Shown: positions 43,626 to 52,874, counted from the first letter of the stretch. The stretch: 64,000 bases of DNA from Inhella gelatinilytica (GCF_016093295.1 NZ_JAEDAL010000010.1:34959-98958); one strand, 5' to 3'. The notes: generated from the letters alone by a model not told the origin. Program-made: numbers and translations.

Positions 43626-43801
43626 GATGTACTCCTTCAGGCGCCACAACAGGGGTTTCGGCAAACCCTGCGCTCAAGTTAGGCCCCATGGCCCCTGCTG
43701 ACGAGGGATGAACGTCGCTCCCGGGGGTCAGCGTTGACCGCCGGCGGGTGTCAGAAACGCACTGACAGGCCCCCATACGATCGAGGTCTATCCCCGTTCG
43801 C

Positions 43802-43849
43802 TGTGGACAAGTTCGTGGATGACGTCTGGGGCAAGAGGCTAAGTGCTTG
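43802..43849 (-). repeat. Dispersed element, copy A
   Basis: TGTGGACAA (43802-43810) and GCTAAGTGCTTG (43838-43849) start exactly 36 bases apart. A second box-like CGTGGATGAC sits between them. The stop codon of dusC (TAG on the minus strand) lies inside the CTAAG. Compare copies B and C. Confidence 0.85.
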
Positions 43850-44891
43850 TCGCGACTGACAAAGCCTCGCCTTGCTGCATTTTTTGGCAGGGCGAAATCG
43901 CCCCCACGGCAGGCGGTGGCAATGCCGCTCGAAGCGCCTGTTCAAAGGCCGCGGGTGCTTGCACCGCGCGCACCGCCTGGTAAACCGTTTCAGCCTCCGT
44001 GTGGGTGCGCCGCAAGTAGTGCAACCATTGCTTCAAACGCCCGGCTTGGTGCTTGGAGGCCACGCGCCCTTGAACGCGCGCCCAGTAGGACCAGAGCGAG
44101 GGCACCAGGTCCGCCCACGGGGCCAAGCGAGACATCAACCCCACATCATGGGCACGCAGCGCCAGCGGCAGGCTGGGGTCCGCCACAGCCCCCCGACCGA
44201 GCATCAAGTCGGCGCACCCGCTTTCCGCCCGGGCCTGCAGCGCATCGCGAACCGTCCAGATTTCTCCGTTGGCAATCAAGGGAATCGAGACTGCAGCCCG
44301 AATGGTGCCGATCTCCGCCCAGTACGCCGGCGGCTTGTACCCCTGGCGTTTGGTGCGCGCATGCACGACCAACTCGGCTGCACCGCCCGAGGCCAGCGCC
44401 CGGGCACAGTCCAGCATGCGCGCCGAGTCTTCATTCCCCAAGCGCATCTTGGCGCTCACTGGAATGCGCGAAGGCACCGCCCTGCGCACCTTCTGGACGA
44501 TGACATGTAGCAAGTCCGGCTCATCGAGCAAGACGGCCCCGCCCCGGTGACGATTCACACATTTGGCCGGGCAGCCAAAATTGAGGTCAATTCCCGGCGG
44601 GTTCAATTCCGCCAGTCGGGCGGCGTTCTCAGCCAGGCAAACCGGGTCAGATCCCAGCAGCTGGGGGCGCACCGGCGTACCGGCTTCGGTCTGCCCGCCG
44701 CGCAGCAATTCGGGCACGATGCGCGTGAACACCCGGCGGGGCATCAATTGATCGGTGATGCGGATGAACTCGCTCACCGCGCCGTCGACCCCGCCCAGTG
44801 CGGTCAATTCTTCGCGCAGCAAATGATCGAGCAGGCCCTCCATGGGCGCCAGCAGGATGCGGGGCGGGGATGCGGGAGGCGCACTGTCCAC
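43839..44891 (-). CDS. dusC: tRNA-dihydrouridine synthase C
   Basis: The 350-residue FMN enzyme reduces uridine to dihydrouridine in tRNA. It starts with RILLAPMEGLLDHLLREEL. It contains DLNFGCPAKCVNRHRGGAVLLDEP with the catalytic Cys, VSAKMRLG, LVVHARTKRQGYKPPA and LIANGEIW. DusC proteins begin near the RILLAPMEG motif, so I prefer the GTG at 44891; an ATG at 44930 is in frame but would place the start inside element B. The stop codon lies inside element A. Members of this group act on position 16. Confidence 0.9.
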   Translation of the reverse strand: MDSAPPASPPRILLAPMEGLLDHLLREELTALGGVDGAVSEFIRITDQLMPRRVFTRIVPELLRGGQTEAGTPVRPQLLGSDPVCLAENAARLAELNPPGIDLNFGCPAKCVNRHRGGAVLLDEPDLLHVIVQKVRRAVPSRIPVSAKMRLGNEDSARMLDCARALASGGAAELVVHARTKRQGYKPPAYWAEIGTIRAAVSIPLIANGEIWTVRDALQARAESGCADLMLGRGAVADPSLPLALRAHDVGLMSRLAPWADLVPSLWSYWARVQGRVASKHQAGRLKQWLHYLRRTHTEAETVYQAVRAVQAPAAFEQALRAALPPPAVGAISPCQKMQQGEALSVATST

Positions 44892-44897
44892 GCCAGC

Positions 44898-44945
44898 TGT
44901 GGACAAGTCCGTGCATGACGGCTGAGCCATGGCGCTAAGTGCTTG
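44898..44945 (-). repeat. Dispersed element, copy B
   Basis: TGTGGACAA (44898-44906) and GCTAAGTGCTTG (44934-44945) start 36 bases apart, as in copy A and in the same orientation. On the minus strand it reads CAAGCACTTAGC, 27 bases, TTGTCCACA, then six bases to the dusC GTG. Confidence 0.88.
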
Positions 44946-44962
44946 ATAAATAACAGGATTAC

Positions 44963-44991
44963 CCACCCTGCTCTGTTTTTAAGCAGGGTGG
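44963..44991. terminator. Hairpin after minE
   Basis: CCACCCTGCT (44963-44972) pairs perfectly with AGCAGGGTGG (44982-44991). On the minus strand it follows the minE stop by 11 bases, but there is no clean T-tract after it. Confidence 0.55.
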
Positions 44992-45002
44992 ACTCCGCAC
45001 CC

Positions 45003-45263
45003 TCAACGGGCGTCGGGGAGCTCGATCTTGACGGCGAGCACTTCCAGGTTGTCCTGCTGCTCCCGCTCCACCAAGACCGCCGAGGGATCGACCTTGACGT
45101 ACTTGCTAATCACCGCGATCAGCTCGGCCTTGAGCTGCGGCAGGTAGTCGGGCGTACCGGCGTTGCGACCGCTGCGCTCGTGGGCCAGGATCAATTGCAG
45201 GCGCTCTTTGGCGACGGAAGCCGTCTGCTTCTTCTCGCCCAGGAAAAAAGACATGAAGCCCAT
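45003..45263 (-). CDS. minE: Cell division topological specificity factor MinE
   Basis: The 86-residue protein opens [32 protein letters not shown]: the membrane-targeting start, then the MinD-stimulating helix. A C-terminal topological specificity domain follows ([23 protein letters not shown]). It drives the pole-to-pole oscillation of MinCD. The ATG at 45263 has AAGGAG six bases upstream. It ends the minCDE operon. Confidence 0.96.
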   Translation of the reverse strand: MGFMSFFLGEKKQTASVAKERLQLILAHERSGRNAGTPDYLPQLKAELIAVISKYVKVDPSAVLVEREQQDNLEVLAVKIELPDAR

Positions 45264-45280
45264 GGACCGCTCCTTGTGCT

Positions 45281-46093
45281 TCAACGGCCAAACAGGCGCT
45301 TGAAGAAGCCCTGCTTTTCGGCTTCGATGAACCGCATGGGCTTGCTCTCGCCGAGGAAGCGGTCGATCACATCCAGGTAGGCGTCCGCAACATGGGTGTT
45401 TTTCATCAAAATGGCCGGCACCCCTTGGTTGGACGCCTGCAACACCGCCTCGCTCTCCGGAATCACACCAATCAACGGGGTGCGCAGGATTTCGTGGATG
45501 TCGTCCAAGCTCAGCATCTGCCCGCCTTCCACCCGGCTCGGGTTGTAGCGCGTGATCAGCAGATGCTCCTTGATGGGCTCGCGGCCGTCGATGGCACGCT
45601 GGGTTTTGCTACTGAGCATGCCCAGGATGCGGTCCGAGTCGCGCACCGAGCTGACCTCGGGGTTGGTGACGATCAAGGCCTCATCGGCGTAGTGCATGGC
45701 CATCAGCGCCCCAGTCTCGATGCCGGCGGGCGAATCGCAAACGATGTAATCAAAGCCCATCTCGGCCAGTTCGTCGAGCACGCGCTTGACGCCGTCCTGC
45801 GTCAAGGCGTCCTTGTCGCGCGTCTGGCTGGCGGCCAGGATGAACAGGTTCTCGTGCTGCTTGTCCTTGATCAGCGCCTGGCTGAGCTTGACGCCGTCCT
45901 GGATGACATTGATGAAGTCATACACCACGCGACGTTCAACACCCAGGATCAAGTCCAGGTTGCGCAGGCCGACGTCAAAGTCAATGACGGCGGTCTTCTT
46001 GCCGCGCAGGGCCAGGCCGGTGGCAAAGCTGGCGCTGGTCGTGGTCTTGCCCACGCCGCCTTTGCCAGAGGTCACGACAACGATCTTGGTCAT
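45281..46093 (-). CDS. minD: Septum site-determining ATPase MinD
   Basis: The 270-residue ParA-type ATPase has the deviant Walker [29 protein letters not shown], and [10 protein letters not shown]. The C-terminal amphipathic helix ([12 protein letters not shown]) reversibly binds the membrane. It recruits MinC and is displaced by MinE. The start at 46093 fits the family; the longer reading overlaps the minC end. It lies between minC and minE, in the usual order. Confidence 0.97.
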   Translation of the reverse strand: MTKIVVVTSGKGGVGKTTTSASFATGLALRGKKTAVIDFDVGLRNLDLILGVERRVVYDFINVIQDGVKLSQALIKDKQHENLFILAASQTRDKDALTQDGVKRVLDELAEMGFDYIVCDSPAGIETGALMAMHYADEALIVTNPEVSSVRDSDRILGMLSSKTQRAIDGREPIKEHLLITRYNPSRVEGGQMLSLDDIHEILRTPLIGVIPESEAVLQASNQGVPAILMKNTHVADAYLDVIDRFLGESKPMRFIEAEKQGFFKRLFGR

Positions 46094-46137
46094 GCAGTTG
46101 GTCTCTCGAAAATCGGGGTCAGAAATCAGGAAATGCG

Positions 46138-46872
46138 TCAAAAGCGCAGCGGCTCCATCAGCAACTTATCCCCCTCCAACCGGACTTGTGCTGGCTTGGC
46201 CAGCACCTCCGGCGGCAAGGGCTTTTCAGCGGTCCGAAACGTGCCTGCAATGGCCAGCAACTCGGCCTCCAGACAGTGAGCAAAGATGCGGGCTTCGGTA
46301 AACCCCCGCGCACCTGCGATGGCCCGCCCGCGCAGAGCGCCATACACATGAATGTGCCCGTCCGCCAGCACCTCCGCACCATGGCTGACCAACCCCAGAA
46401 CGATGAGATCGGCATCACGGGCGTAGACCTGCTGCCCACTGCGAAGCGGGCGGTCCACGATCAGCGCCGGCTTGCCCGCCGGGCTGGGAGCGGGCGCGGC
46501 GAGAGGCGGCGCTGCCGGAGCGGGCGCCGGAATCGCGGCCTCGCTCGACGCGGTCAGGGCACCGTCACTCAAGGCCAAGCCCAATGCGGACAACCGGGCC
46601 ACCTCATCGGGCGCCAAATGCTGAAACCCACTGACGGCGACAGGGCGGAGTTGCCACTGGCGCAGCGCCTCCACCAGCCCAGACCAGTCCATGCCGGCCC
46701 CCGGGGGCAACTCGCTCACATCGAGGCAGAGGGCCTCGCCGTCAAACGCGCCCGCAACTGCCGCCCACTGCTCGCGCATTTGGGCCACCAACTCGGCCAC
46801 CGAACGGCTGCGCACAGCCAACTGAAGGGCCGACAGCTGGGTGGATTTGAGTTCAAGGCGGGCTGCGGTCAT
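46138..46872 (-). CDS. minC: Septum site-determining protein MinC
   Basis: The 244-residue FtsZ assembly inhibitor has an N-terminal domain of about 110 residues. A Pro/Ala linker ([19 protein letters not shown]) follows. A C-terminal beta-helix contains [51 protein letters not shown] and [15 protein letters not shown], which binds MinD. It heads the min operon. Its promoter lies in the long intergenic region 46873-47517. Confidence 0.95.
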   Translation of the reverse strand: MTAARLELKSTQLSALQLAVRSRSVAELVAQMREQWAAVAGAFDGEALCLDVSELPPGAGMDWSGLVEALRQWQLRPVAVSGFQHLAPDEVARLSALGLALSDGALTASSEAAIPAPAPAAPPLAAPAPSPAGKPALIVDRPLRSGQQVYARDADLIVLGLVSHGAEVLADGHIHVYGALRGRAIAGARGFTEARIFAHCLEAELLAIAGTFRTAEKPLPPEVLAKPAQVRLEGDKLLMEPLRF

Positions 46873-47137
46873 GGGGCGCGCAAAAAGGCGGCATTTTAGG
46901 CGCGCGATGACCGCGTCTCGTCCGGGGACACCCCAGGAGCGAACAAAGTTCGCGCACCTGAGCCCGCCACCCTCGGACTTACCCCCAGTTCTGGCCCGAG
47001 CCCGGCTCGCACCCGGTAGCCGACTGTCACCCTGCTTGCGACCCCATGGACAACCAGAAAAAAGATATAAGTTATTGATTTATAAGGAATCATTTTTGCT
47101 GCCTAAATTTTGTGCAGGTCAAGCAAACCCGCATGAA

Positions 47138-47187
47138 ATCAGGTGCTTTGGCGCCCCCGGGCAGAGTTACTCACACAGTTATCCACA
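47138..47187 (+). repeat. Dispersed element, copy D (degenerate)
   Basis: ATCAGGTGCTTTGGCGC at 47138 and GTTACTCACACAGTTATCCACA ending at 47187 align with copy C. The ATCA to TTATCCACA distance is 41 bases in both. One inserted base and several substitutions change the CAAGCACTTAG part. Confidence 0.6.
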
Positions 47188-47462
47188 GAATCGGTGAATA
47201 CTTGTGAAAACCGAGTCAATTCAAAGACTTAGAAGGGCAGGTTGAAGAAAAACATCTTGCCGACAGCGAGGCCAAACGCTCCCCCCTGGGCCACGGGGGG
47301 ACAAATACGGGGTTAAGGGGCTTGACTTGTCCCCAAAAATCTGGGGGCGGTATTTTGCTGGCGCGCCCATCACCCGGGCTGTCGAGACAACTTGTAACCC
47401 ATTGATTCAAAAAGATTATTTTGACTACATGGGCTTTCTGAGATGATTCATGCTGACGATCA

Positions 47463-47512
47463 ATCAAGCACTTAGCGCATTTTTCGGCAGGTTGCTCACA
47501 AAGTTATCCACA
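47463..47512 (+). repeat. Dispersed element, copy C
   Basis: CAAGCACTTAGC (47465-47476) is followed after 27 bases by TTATCCACA (47504-47512). Element spacing equals that of copies A and B, on the opposite strand. The DUF2238 start codon follows five bases later. Confidence 0.88.
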
Positions 47513-47517
47513 CCATC

Positions 47518-48171
47518 ATGCTCACCCCCCTCGGTTCACCACGCCATACCTTGTCGCCGGCCCAGTTCTTCGTCGGCGCCTTGGGCGTGACCCTGGCCCT
47601 GTTGGCCTCGGGTTGGGCCCCCTTTGACCGCGCAACGTGGTGGATGGAGGTGGCGCCGGTGATCGTGGCGCTACCGCTCTTGGCCCTGACCCAGCGCCGC
47701 TACCCCCTGACCACCCTGCTTTACGGTGCCATTGCGCTGCACGCGCTGGTCCTGATTCTGGGCGGCGCCTACACCTATGCCCGGGTGCCCCTGGGCTTCA
47801 CGGTGCAGGAGTGGTTCGGTCTCTCGCGCAACCCGTATGACAAGTTCGGCCACTTCCTGCAGGGCCTTGTGCCGGCGCTGGCCACCCGTGAAATCCTGGT
47901 TCGCGGTCACCACGTTCGCGGCCCGCGCATGCTGGCTTTTCTGGTGCTGTGTGTTGCCCTGGCGATCAGTGCGGTTTATGAGTTGATTGAATGGGCCGCC
48001 GCTTTGATGCTCGGGCAGGGTGCCGATGAATTTTTAGGCACCCAGGGCGACCCGTGGGATACGCAGTCCGACATGGCCATGGCCGGGCTGGGCGCCCTGG
48101 TCACCTTGGCCGTTCTGTCCCCCTGGCACGACCGCCACTTGGGCGATCGGCCCGGCCCACGCACCCGCTGA
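47518..48171 (+). CDS. DUF2238 membrane protein (YjdF-like)
   Basis: The 217-residue inner-membrane protein has about six helices. It has the family motifs YTYARVPLGFTVQEWFGLSRNPYDKFGHFLQGLVP and DEFLGTQGDPWDTQSDMAMAGLGA, typical of DUF2238. No transport or enzyme activity is known. The ATG at 47518 has no good ribosome site; instead copy C of the dispersed element ends five bases before it. It converges with mtfA. Confidence 0.88.
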   Translation: MLTPLGSPRHTLSPAQFFVGALGVTLALLASGWAPFDRATWWMEVAPVIVALPLLALTQRRYPLTTLLYGAIALHALVLILGGAYTYARVPLGFTVQEWFGLSRNPYDKFGHFLQGLVPALATREILVRGHHVRGPRMLAFLVLCVALAISAVYELIEWAAALMLGQGADEFLGTQGDPWDTQSDMAMAGLGALVTLAVLSPWHDRHLGDRPGPRTR

Positions 48172-48178
48172 TGCGCGT

Positions 48179-49015
48179 TCAGCCGCCCGCCCACGCGGCG
48201 GGGTTCAGCCGATAAAACCGGGCCAGCTCCCGGTACACGGCCGGCCACTCGGCCCGCAGGGCCGCCGGACGCTCAAAAAAACACTCACTGGCCACTGCGA
48301 AGAACTCGGCCGGCGCTGTGGCCGCGTAGTCGCCCAAGAGCGAGGGCTCCCCTTGTGCCAAGCAGGCCCGCAACTCGTCAAAGGCTTGCTGCATCACCGC
48401 ACTCCATCGGGCATGGTCGGCGGCCGAGGCCAGCGGCGGCGCCCCGTTGGCCCCTCCGTTGACTTGGTCCAGTTGATGGGCGAACTCATGAATCACCACG
48501 TTTTGCCCATCATCGGGATCTGCTGCGCCTGCCCGCACGTCTTCCCACGACAGCAACACCTGGCCTTGAACCCAACTCTCGCCCGCCAGCGCGCGGCGCT
48601 GGTCTTGCACCACGCCCCCCGGTTCATTCACGGGGCGCTCAACCCAGAACGCGCCCGGGTAGAGCAGCACCTGTCGCAGCTCGGGGTAATAGCCCCGGGT
48701 CGCCCCCAGCAAGGGCAGGCAGGCCTGGGCGGCCACGGTGACTCGCATCTCGTCTGTCACGGTCAGACCCGCGCAACCGATGATGGGTTTTTCGGCCAAA
48801 AAAACTTGGATCAGGCCTTTCAACCGCAACTGCAGGGGCGCCGGCAATCGTGCCACCGCCGGCACCCGGCGCCGCAGAATGCGCCGCCATGCCGCGGGAA
48901 AAGGTTGCGCGCGCAGCCGGGCCCGCCGCAGGGACCGCCACCACGGTTCGGCCAGCCACCACGCCATCAGCCCCAAGGCCAACGCCAGCACAACAAGTAA
49001 AGCCATGCCCGTCAT
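48179..49015 (-). CDS. mtfA: Zinc peptidase MtfA (M90)
   Basis: The 278-residue protein has an N-terminal membrane-like helix (ALLVVLALALGLMAWWLA) and the metallopeptidase motif VIHEFAHQLDQVNG. The segment AEFFAVASECFFERP has the third zinc ligand Glu. E. coli MtfA lacks such a helix and interacts with the Mlc repressor of the glucose system. Here the helix suggests a membrane-tethered form. The start at 49015 is chosen; an ATG at 49006 is close by. Confidence 0.9.
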   Translation of the reverse strand: MTGMALLVVLALALGLMAWWLAEPWWRSLRRARLRAQPFPAAWRRILRRRVPAVARLPAPLQLRLKGLIQVFLAEKPIIGCAGLTVTDEMRVTVAAQACLPLLGATRGYYPELRQVLLYPGAFWVERPVNEPGGVVQDQRRALAGESWVQGQVLLSWEDVRAGAADPDDGQNVVIHEFAHQLDQVNGGANGAPPLASAADHARWSAVMQQAFDELRACLAQGEPSLLGDYAATAPAEFFAVASECFFERPAALRAEWPAVYRELARFYRLNPAAWAGG

Positions 49016-49036
49016 GTGGCGGCCGGCGCGTCAAAT

Positions 49037-50809
49037 TCAAGCGGGTCTGAGCACCATCTCGTGGTGACCGGCACCGGCAGGAATCATGGGATAGCAGTTC
49101 TCTTCCGCCCGCACCTGAACATCCAGAAAGTACGGCTGGTCACTGAGCAAGCATTCGGCGAGCGCGCCCTCGAGTTCGCCCCGGGCGCTGACTTGCCGCG
49201 CCTGCCACCCAAACCCCCGCGCCACTTGAACAAAGTCCGGCAGCGCCTCGGTGTATGAGTGGCTGTAACGCCGGTCGTAATGCAGCTCTTGCCACTGGCG
49301 CACCATGCCCATGCGACCGTTGTTCACCAAGACGAGCTTGACCGCCGCGCGGTGCTGAACGGCTGTGGCCAGTTCCTGCAGGTTCATCAGCACGGAGGCA
49401 TCGCCGCTCACACAGACCACTGTTCGGTCCGGGTGCGCGATTTGCGCGCCAATCGCCGCCGGTAGGCCGTACCCCATGGTGCCGGCCCCGCCGCTGGTCA
49501 GAAAGCGCCGAGGCTGCTCAAAGCCGAGGTGCTGGGCCGCCCACATCTGGTGCTGGCCCACATCCGTGCTCACGATGGCGTCTCGCGCCCGAACCCAGGG
49601 AGCCAGGGCACGCAACAGCGCCTGCGGCACGATGTGCACCGGGTCATCCTGAAAATCCAGGCAGCGGCGCGCACGCCAGGCCTCAATCTGCGCCCACCAG
49701 GCCTGCAAATCGGGTTGCGCCCGCGCGCCCCAGGCCTGCAGCAAGAAGTTCAAACTGTCCTCGCAATCCCCCACCAGGGCCAAGCGCGGTGCCACCACGC
49801 GCCCGATCTGCGCCGGGTCAATGTCCAAGTGGATAAAGCTGGCCTGAGGGCAAAAGTCCTGCAGCCGACTGGTGACCCGATCATCAAATCGCGCCCCCAC
49901 TGCGACGATCAAGTCCGCCTCGTGCATCGCCAAGTTGGCCTCTACCGTGCCGTGCATGCCCAGCATCCCCAACCACTGCGGGGCACTGGCGGGGAAGGCC
50001 CCCAACCCCATCAGCGTCAGCGTGCACGGGGCACCGACGCGCTGCACCAGTTGCGTGAAAGCCCGGCAGGCGCCCTCGCCGGCACTGATCAACCCCCCAC
50101 CTCCATAGAACACAGGGCGACGCGACGCGCTCAGGGCCACTGCGGCCAACTCGGCCCGGGCCCGCAGCGCTGCCGTGGCGTTGGAGTCCAGCACGGGGGG
50201 CGGGCCTGCGGGGGTGGAGGCCGCCGGTGGGCCAACCTCACAGCCCGACGCCAGCGTCTGCGCCTGCACATCTTTCGGCACATCGAGCAACACCGGCCCG
50301 GGCCGCCCTTGCTGCGCCAGCGCGAACGCGCGGCGCACGGTGGGCTCGATGGCGTCAGCCGACTGCACCTGATGGTTCCACTTGGTGACCGTCCGCGTGA
50401 TGCCCAGCGCATCGCACTCCTGAAAGGCTTGCGTCCCAATCGCATCCCGCCGCACCTGCCCACTGATCACGAGCAGGGGAATGGAGTCCGAATGGGCATC
50501 CAACAAGCCCGACACGGTATTGGCCACGCCGGGGCCAGACGTCACGAACACCACCCCCACCCGACCGGTGCTGCGGGCGTAGCCCTCAGCCGCGTGCACG
50601 GCGGCTTGCTCGTGGCGCACCAGCACGTGGTGCAGGCGGGGTTCCCCGTGCAGGGCGTCGTAAAGCGGCAACACGGCACCGCCGGGGTAGCCGAACACCG
50701 TGTCCACCCCCAGCTCCAACAGGACCCGGATCAGCCGCTCGGCCCCCGTTTCAGCGCGAGGCGGGGCGACGAGGTTCTGCAACGCGGCAGCGCAAAGGGG
50801 AGCATTCAT
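49037..50809 (-). CDS. Acetolactate synthase, catalytic subunit
   Basis: The 590-residue TPP enzyme has the active-site Glu in [34 protein letters not shown], the FAD region [11 protein letters not shown] and the TPP motif [15 protein letters not shown] with [16 protein letters not shown]. It ends [16 protein letters not shown]. It makes acetolactate or acetohydroxybutyrate for branched-chain amino acids. No regulatory subunit gene (ilvN/ilvH) is adjacent, so it is either a second copy or uses a distant subunit. It is divergent from an Lrp/AsnC gene. Confidence 0.92.
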   Translation of the reverse strand: MNAPLCAAALQNLVAPPRAETGAERLIRVLLELGVDTVFGYPGGAVLPLYDALHGEPRLHHVLVRHEQAAVHAAEGYARSTGRVGVVFVTSGPGVANTVSGLLDAHSDSIPLLVISGQVRRDAIGTQAFQECDALGITRTVTKWNHQVQSADAIEPTVRRAFALAQQGRPGPVLLDVPKDVQAQTLASGCEVGPPAASTPAGPPPVLDSNATAALRARAELAAVALSASRRPVFYGGGGLISAGEGACRAFTQLVQRVGAPCTLTLMGLGAFPASAPQWLGMLGMHGTVEANLAMHEADLIVAVGARFDDRVTSRLQDFCPQASFIHLDIDPAQIGRVVAPRLALVGDCEDSLNFLLQAWGARAQPDLQAWWAQIEAWRARRCLDFQDDPVHIVPQALLRALAPWVRARDAIVSTDVGQHQMWAAQHLGFEQPRRFLTSGGAGTMGYGLPAAIGAQIAHPDRTVVCVSGDASVLMNLQELATAVQHRAAVKLVLVNNGRMGMVRQWQELHYDRRYSHSYTEALPDFVQVARGFGWQARQVSARGELEGALAECLLSDQPYFLDVQVRAEENCYPMIPAGAGHHEMVLRPA

Positions 50810-50877
50810 GCCCACAACTTTGCCGAATTTGATCCGGAAAAGGCTGCTGATTTGCCTGTGAAAATGCATTCAATCAG

Positions 50878-50891
50878 CAAAGTATTCTTTG
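50878..50891. promoter_or_regulatory. Palindromic site in the ALS/Lrp divergent promoter
   Basis: CAAAG-TATT-CTTTG is a perfect 5-base-arm palindrome in an AT-rich 100-base gap. It lies 68 bases from the acetolactate synthase start and 18 from the Lrp start. It is a candidate binding site for the regulator. Confidence 0.45.
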
Positions 50892-50909
50892 ATAATAAAT
50901 ATCTACAGC

Positions 50910-51380
50910 ATGAATACCTTTGACAAGTTTGACCGCGCCATTCTGGCCGCCTTGCAGCGTGACGCGCGCATGAGCCTGAACGAGCTCAGCAAAACCGTCG
51001 GCCTGACCAGCTCGCCCTGCTGGGCCCGCATCAAGCGGCTCGAAGAAGCGGGCGTAATTGAGGGCTACACCGTGCGCCTGAATGCCGAAAAGCTGGGGCT
51101 GGGCGACACGGTCATCGTGCAGGTCACCCTGGACAGCCACTCCGACGAAGCGCTGTTCGCTTTCGGCCGTGCGCTGGCGGACATCCCCGAAGTGCTGGAC
51201 GCCTACTTGGTGTCAGGCGACTACGACTACATCATTCGCATCGCCGTCGAAAACACCCGCGATTACGAACGCCTGCTGCGCGAACGGCTCTACAAGATCC
51301 CCGGCATCCGCCACAGCAAGAGCAGTTTCGTACTGCGCTGCCTGAAAAACAGCCCGCTGCCCCTGCTGCCCCGCTCCTGA
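50910..51380 (+). CDS. Lrp/AsnC family regulator
   Basis: The 156-residue regulator has an N-terminal helix-turn-helix (FDRAILAALQRDARMSLNELSKTVGL, SPCWARIKRLEEAGVIEGY) and a C-terminal RAM effector domain (VIVQVTLDSHS, VLDAYLVSGDYDYIIRI, KSSFVLRCLK). It starts at the ATG at 50910. It probably controls the divergent acetolactate synthase gene in response to a branched-chain or related amino acid. The effector is inferred from context. Confidence 0.92.
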   Translation: MNTFDKFDRAILAALQRDARMSLNELSKTVGLTSSPCWARIKRLEEAGVIEGYTVRLNAEKLGLGDTVIVQVTLDSHSDEALFAFGRALADIPEVLDAYLVSGDYDYIIRIAVENTRDYERLLRERLYKIPGIRHSKSSFVLRCLKNSPLPLLPRS

Positions 51381-51466
51381 AGCCCGTGGGCCAACCCGCA
51401 GCGCAGCATCCATTTGCCGCCCAGATACTCGCGGGCCTTCAGGGAGACGACCGTTAGAGACCTCCG

Positions 51467-52768
51467 ATGACTTGGAAAAAACGAAGGATCGCCACCTTCA
51501 CGTTTTTGGCCTTCGCGCTCCTGTTGGGGCTGTGGCTAGCCGCACGGCACCAAGTCCAATTGGAGCAAGCCGACGGCGCGCCCAACACGGCCGCCGCGCA
51601 GGCCTCGCGGCCTTCAGCGTCGCTGGCGCTCAACCCGACAGCTTTGCCGACTGCCCCGAGCACGCGCCCAACTCCCCCATCTGCGCCTCTCACCGAGCGC
51701 GAACGACGCTGGCAGGAGCGGGATCGGGCGTGGTGTGATCAAGGCACCCAGGTCACCGCCGGGGCCTCGCGCAAAGGACCCTCGAGTGAATCAGCCGAGC
51801 GCATTTCCGAGGCCCTAGAGAAAGAGCAGCGCGTCGCCTGGGCCGACCTGACTCGCGAATGGGAGCAGACCCTGCGCGCCCAAGCCGACCCCGCCTCACA
51901 GGCCACGGCGGAGACCCTCTGGATGGTGCGCAACCGAGGGGCCGACACCGCTGCGGTTGTAGACCGACTGACCGACCTGGCCCAACGCACCCGCCTGCCC
52001 TACGTGGTCGGGCTGGCCGCGCAGAGCGCCTGCTGGTCTTCACACACGGACCCCAAGTGTCAAGCCGCGCTCAAAATTTGGTTGGAGGTCGAGCCCCACA
52101 ACCTTCAGGCGCTTCAATATTCACCCCCCGAACGCAACGCTGAACCGGCCGCCGTGCACCTCTACATGGATCGGCTGATGACGGCCCGCGAAAGTCGCAA
52201 CCCCCAGGTGGAGTTCATCCAAAGACTCTGGAATTTGGAAGGGGACCTGCCGCCCGGCTTGCGCCGGACCACCCGAAGTGTGGGTTTGATCGGCCTGTGG
52301 GCCGCCACGCAGGCCGGTCGTTGGTCCGCATTGACCGGTCTGTGCAAAAGTCTGAGCGCAAGGGGCGGGGACCCCCATCGCTGCGGCGAAGTGGCGGACC
52401 ACCTGTGGCCTCTGCTGCGCCGCAATGCCTTTGACGAAACCCTCTTACTGGCGCTGGCGCGGACGGCGCCGAGTCGGTCGACAGACTGGGCGGCCCGGGC
52501 AGAGGAGACGGAAGCGCGTACTCAGTGGGCAACGCACGAATTCATCGAGCAGAGTCAGCCCTGGATTGAACAGGACTTGGCCTGTCACTCGGCCAGCCCG
52601 ATGCAAGACTACGCACGGGACCTGTTCATGCAGGGCGAGATCGCAGCGCTCAACGCCCGAATGCCCCGCGACCCCGCCGCCCGCGCCGCGCTGGCGAAGC
52701 GTTTTCGTGACAAACGCGGACGGGGATTGCTGGAGAACCCGGCGTCCGGAGGGGGTGCCGGGCGCTGA
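51467..52768 (+). CDS. Anchored protein of unknown function
   Basis: The 433-residue product has a basic start (MTWKKRR) and one N-terminal membrane helix (FTFLAFALLLGLWLA). A Pro/Ala/Ser-rich linker and a helical, Trp/Arg-rich periplasmic-looking region of about 300 residues follow. Cysteines are scattered (AWCDQG, SACWSSH, CHSASP). No family was recognised. It lies 106 bases before the giant kinase gene on the same strand, so the two may work together; that is inference. The end RGLLENPASGGGAGR is of low complexity. Confidence 0.7.
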   Translation: MTWKKRRIATFTFLAFALLLGLWLAARHQVQLEQADGAPNTAAAQASRPSASLALNPTALPTAPSTRPTPPSAPLTERERRWQERDRAWCDQGTQVTAGASRKGPSSESAERISEALEKEQRVAWADLTREWEQTLRAQADPASQATAETLWMVRNRGADTAAVVDRLTDLAQRTRLPYVVGLAAQSACWSSHTDPKCQAALKIWLEVEPHNLQALQYSPPERNAEPAAVHLYMDRLMTARESRNPQVEFIQRLWNLEGDLPPGLRRTTRSVGLIGLWAATQAGRWSALTGLCKSLSARGGDPHRCGEVADHLWPLLRRNAFDETLLLALARTAPSRSTDWAARAEETEARTQWATHEFIEQSQPWIEQDLACHSASPMQDYARDLFMQGEIAALNARMPRDPAARAALAKRFRDKRGRGLLENPASGGGAGR

Positions 52769-52874
52769 GCCCCGCCTTAATCACGGGGCTCCGCTGGCAA
52801 AACCCTGGGGTGCCGCACCCGCCCCAAAAGCGTATGCTGGCCCTCCGCCCCAAGCCCCCTTTCAGACGTCCTCC

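Larger units (their letters stand above)
46873..47517. other. Long AT-richer intergenic region with DnaA-box-like motifs
   Basis: About 645 bases with no convincing gene separate minC and the DUF2238 gene. Contents: an AT-rich tract (47055-47110), element copies D and C with TTATCCACA at 47179 and 47504, and a half copy of the element at 47216-47232. There is also a CCCCCC/GGGGGG hairpin near 47281-47300 and a TTGACT at 47322. The minC and DUF2238 promoters must lie here. A short minus-strand open frame across 47216-47467 has no support. Confidence 0.6.

Noticed and set aside
47216..47467. 83-residue minus-strand small protein
   Set aside because: No ribosome site, crosses structured GC-rich hairpins, and the composition is unlike the neighbouring genes.
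46873..47517. Replication origin oriC
   Set aside because: Only two clear DnaA boxes, and dnaA, dnaN, rpmH and parAB are absent. min genes alone do not mark an origin.
49529..50923. 464-residue plus-strand frame
   Set aside because: Antisense to acetolactate synthase, with no signature.
52425..52874. N-terminal extension of the giant kinase protein
   Set aside because: It overlaps the end of the anchored protein in another frame and adds low-complexity Arg/Pro sequence; the kinase fold starts at 52875.
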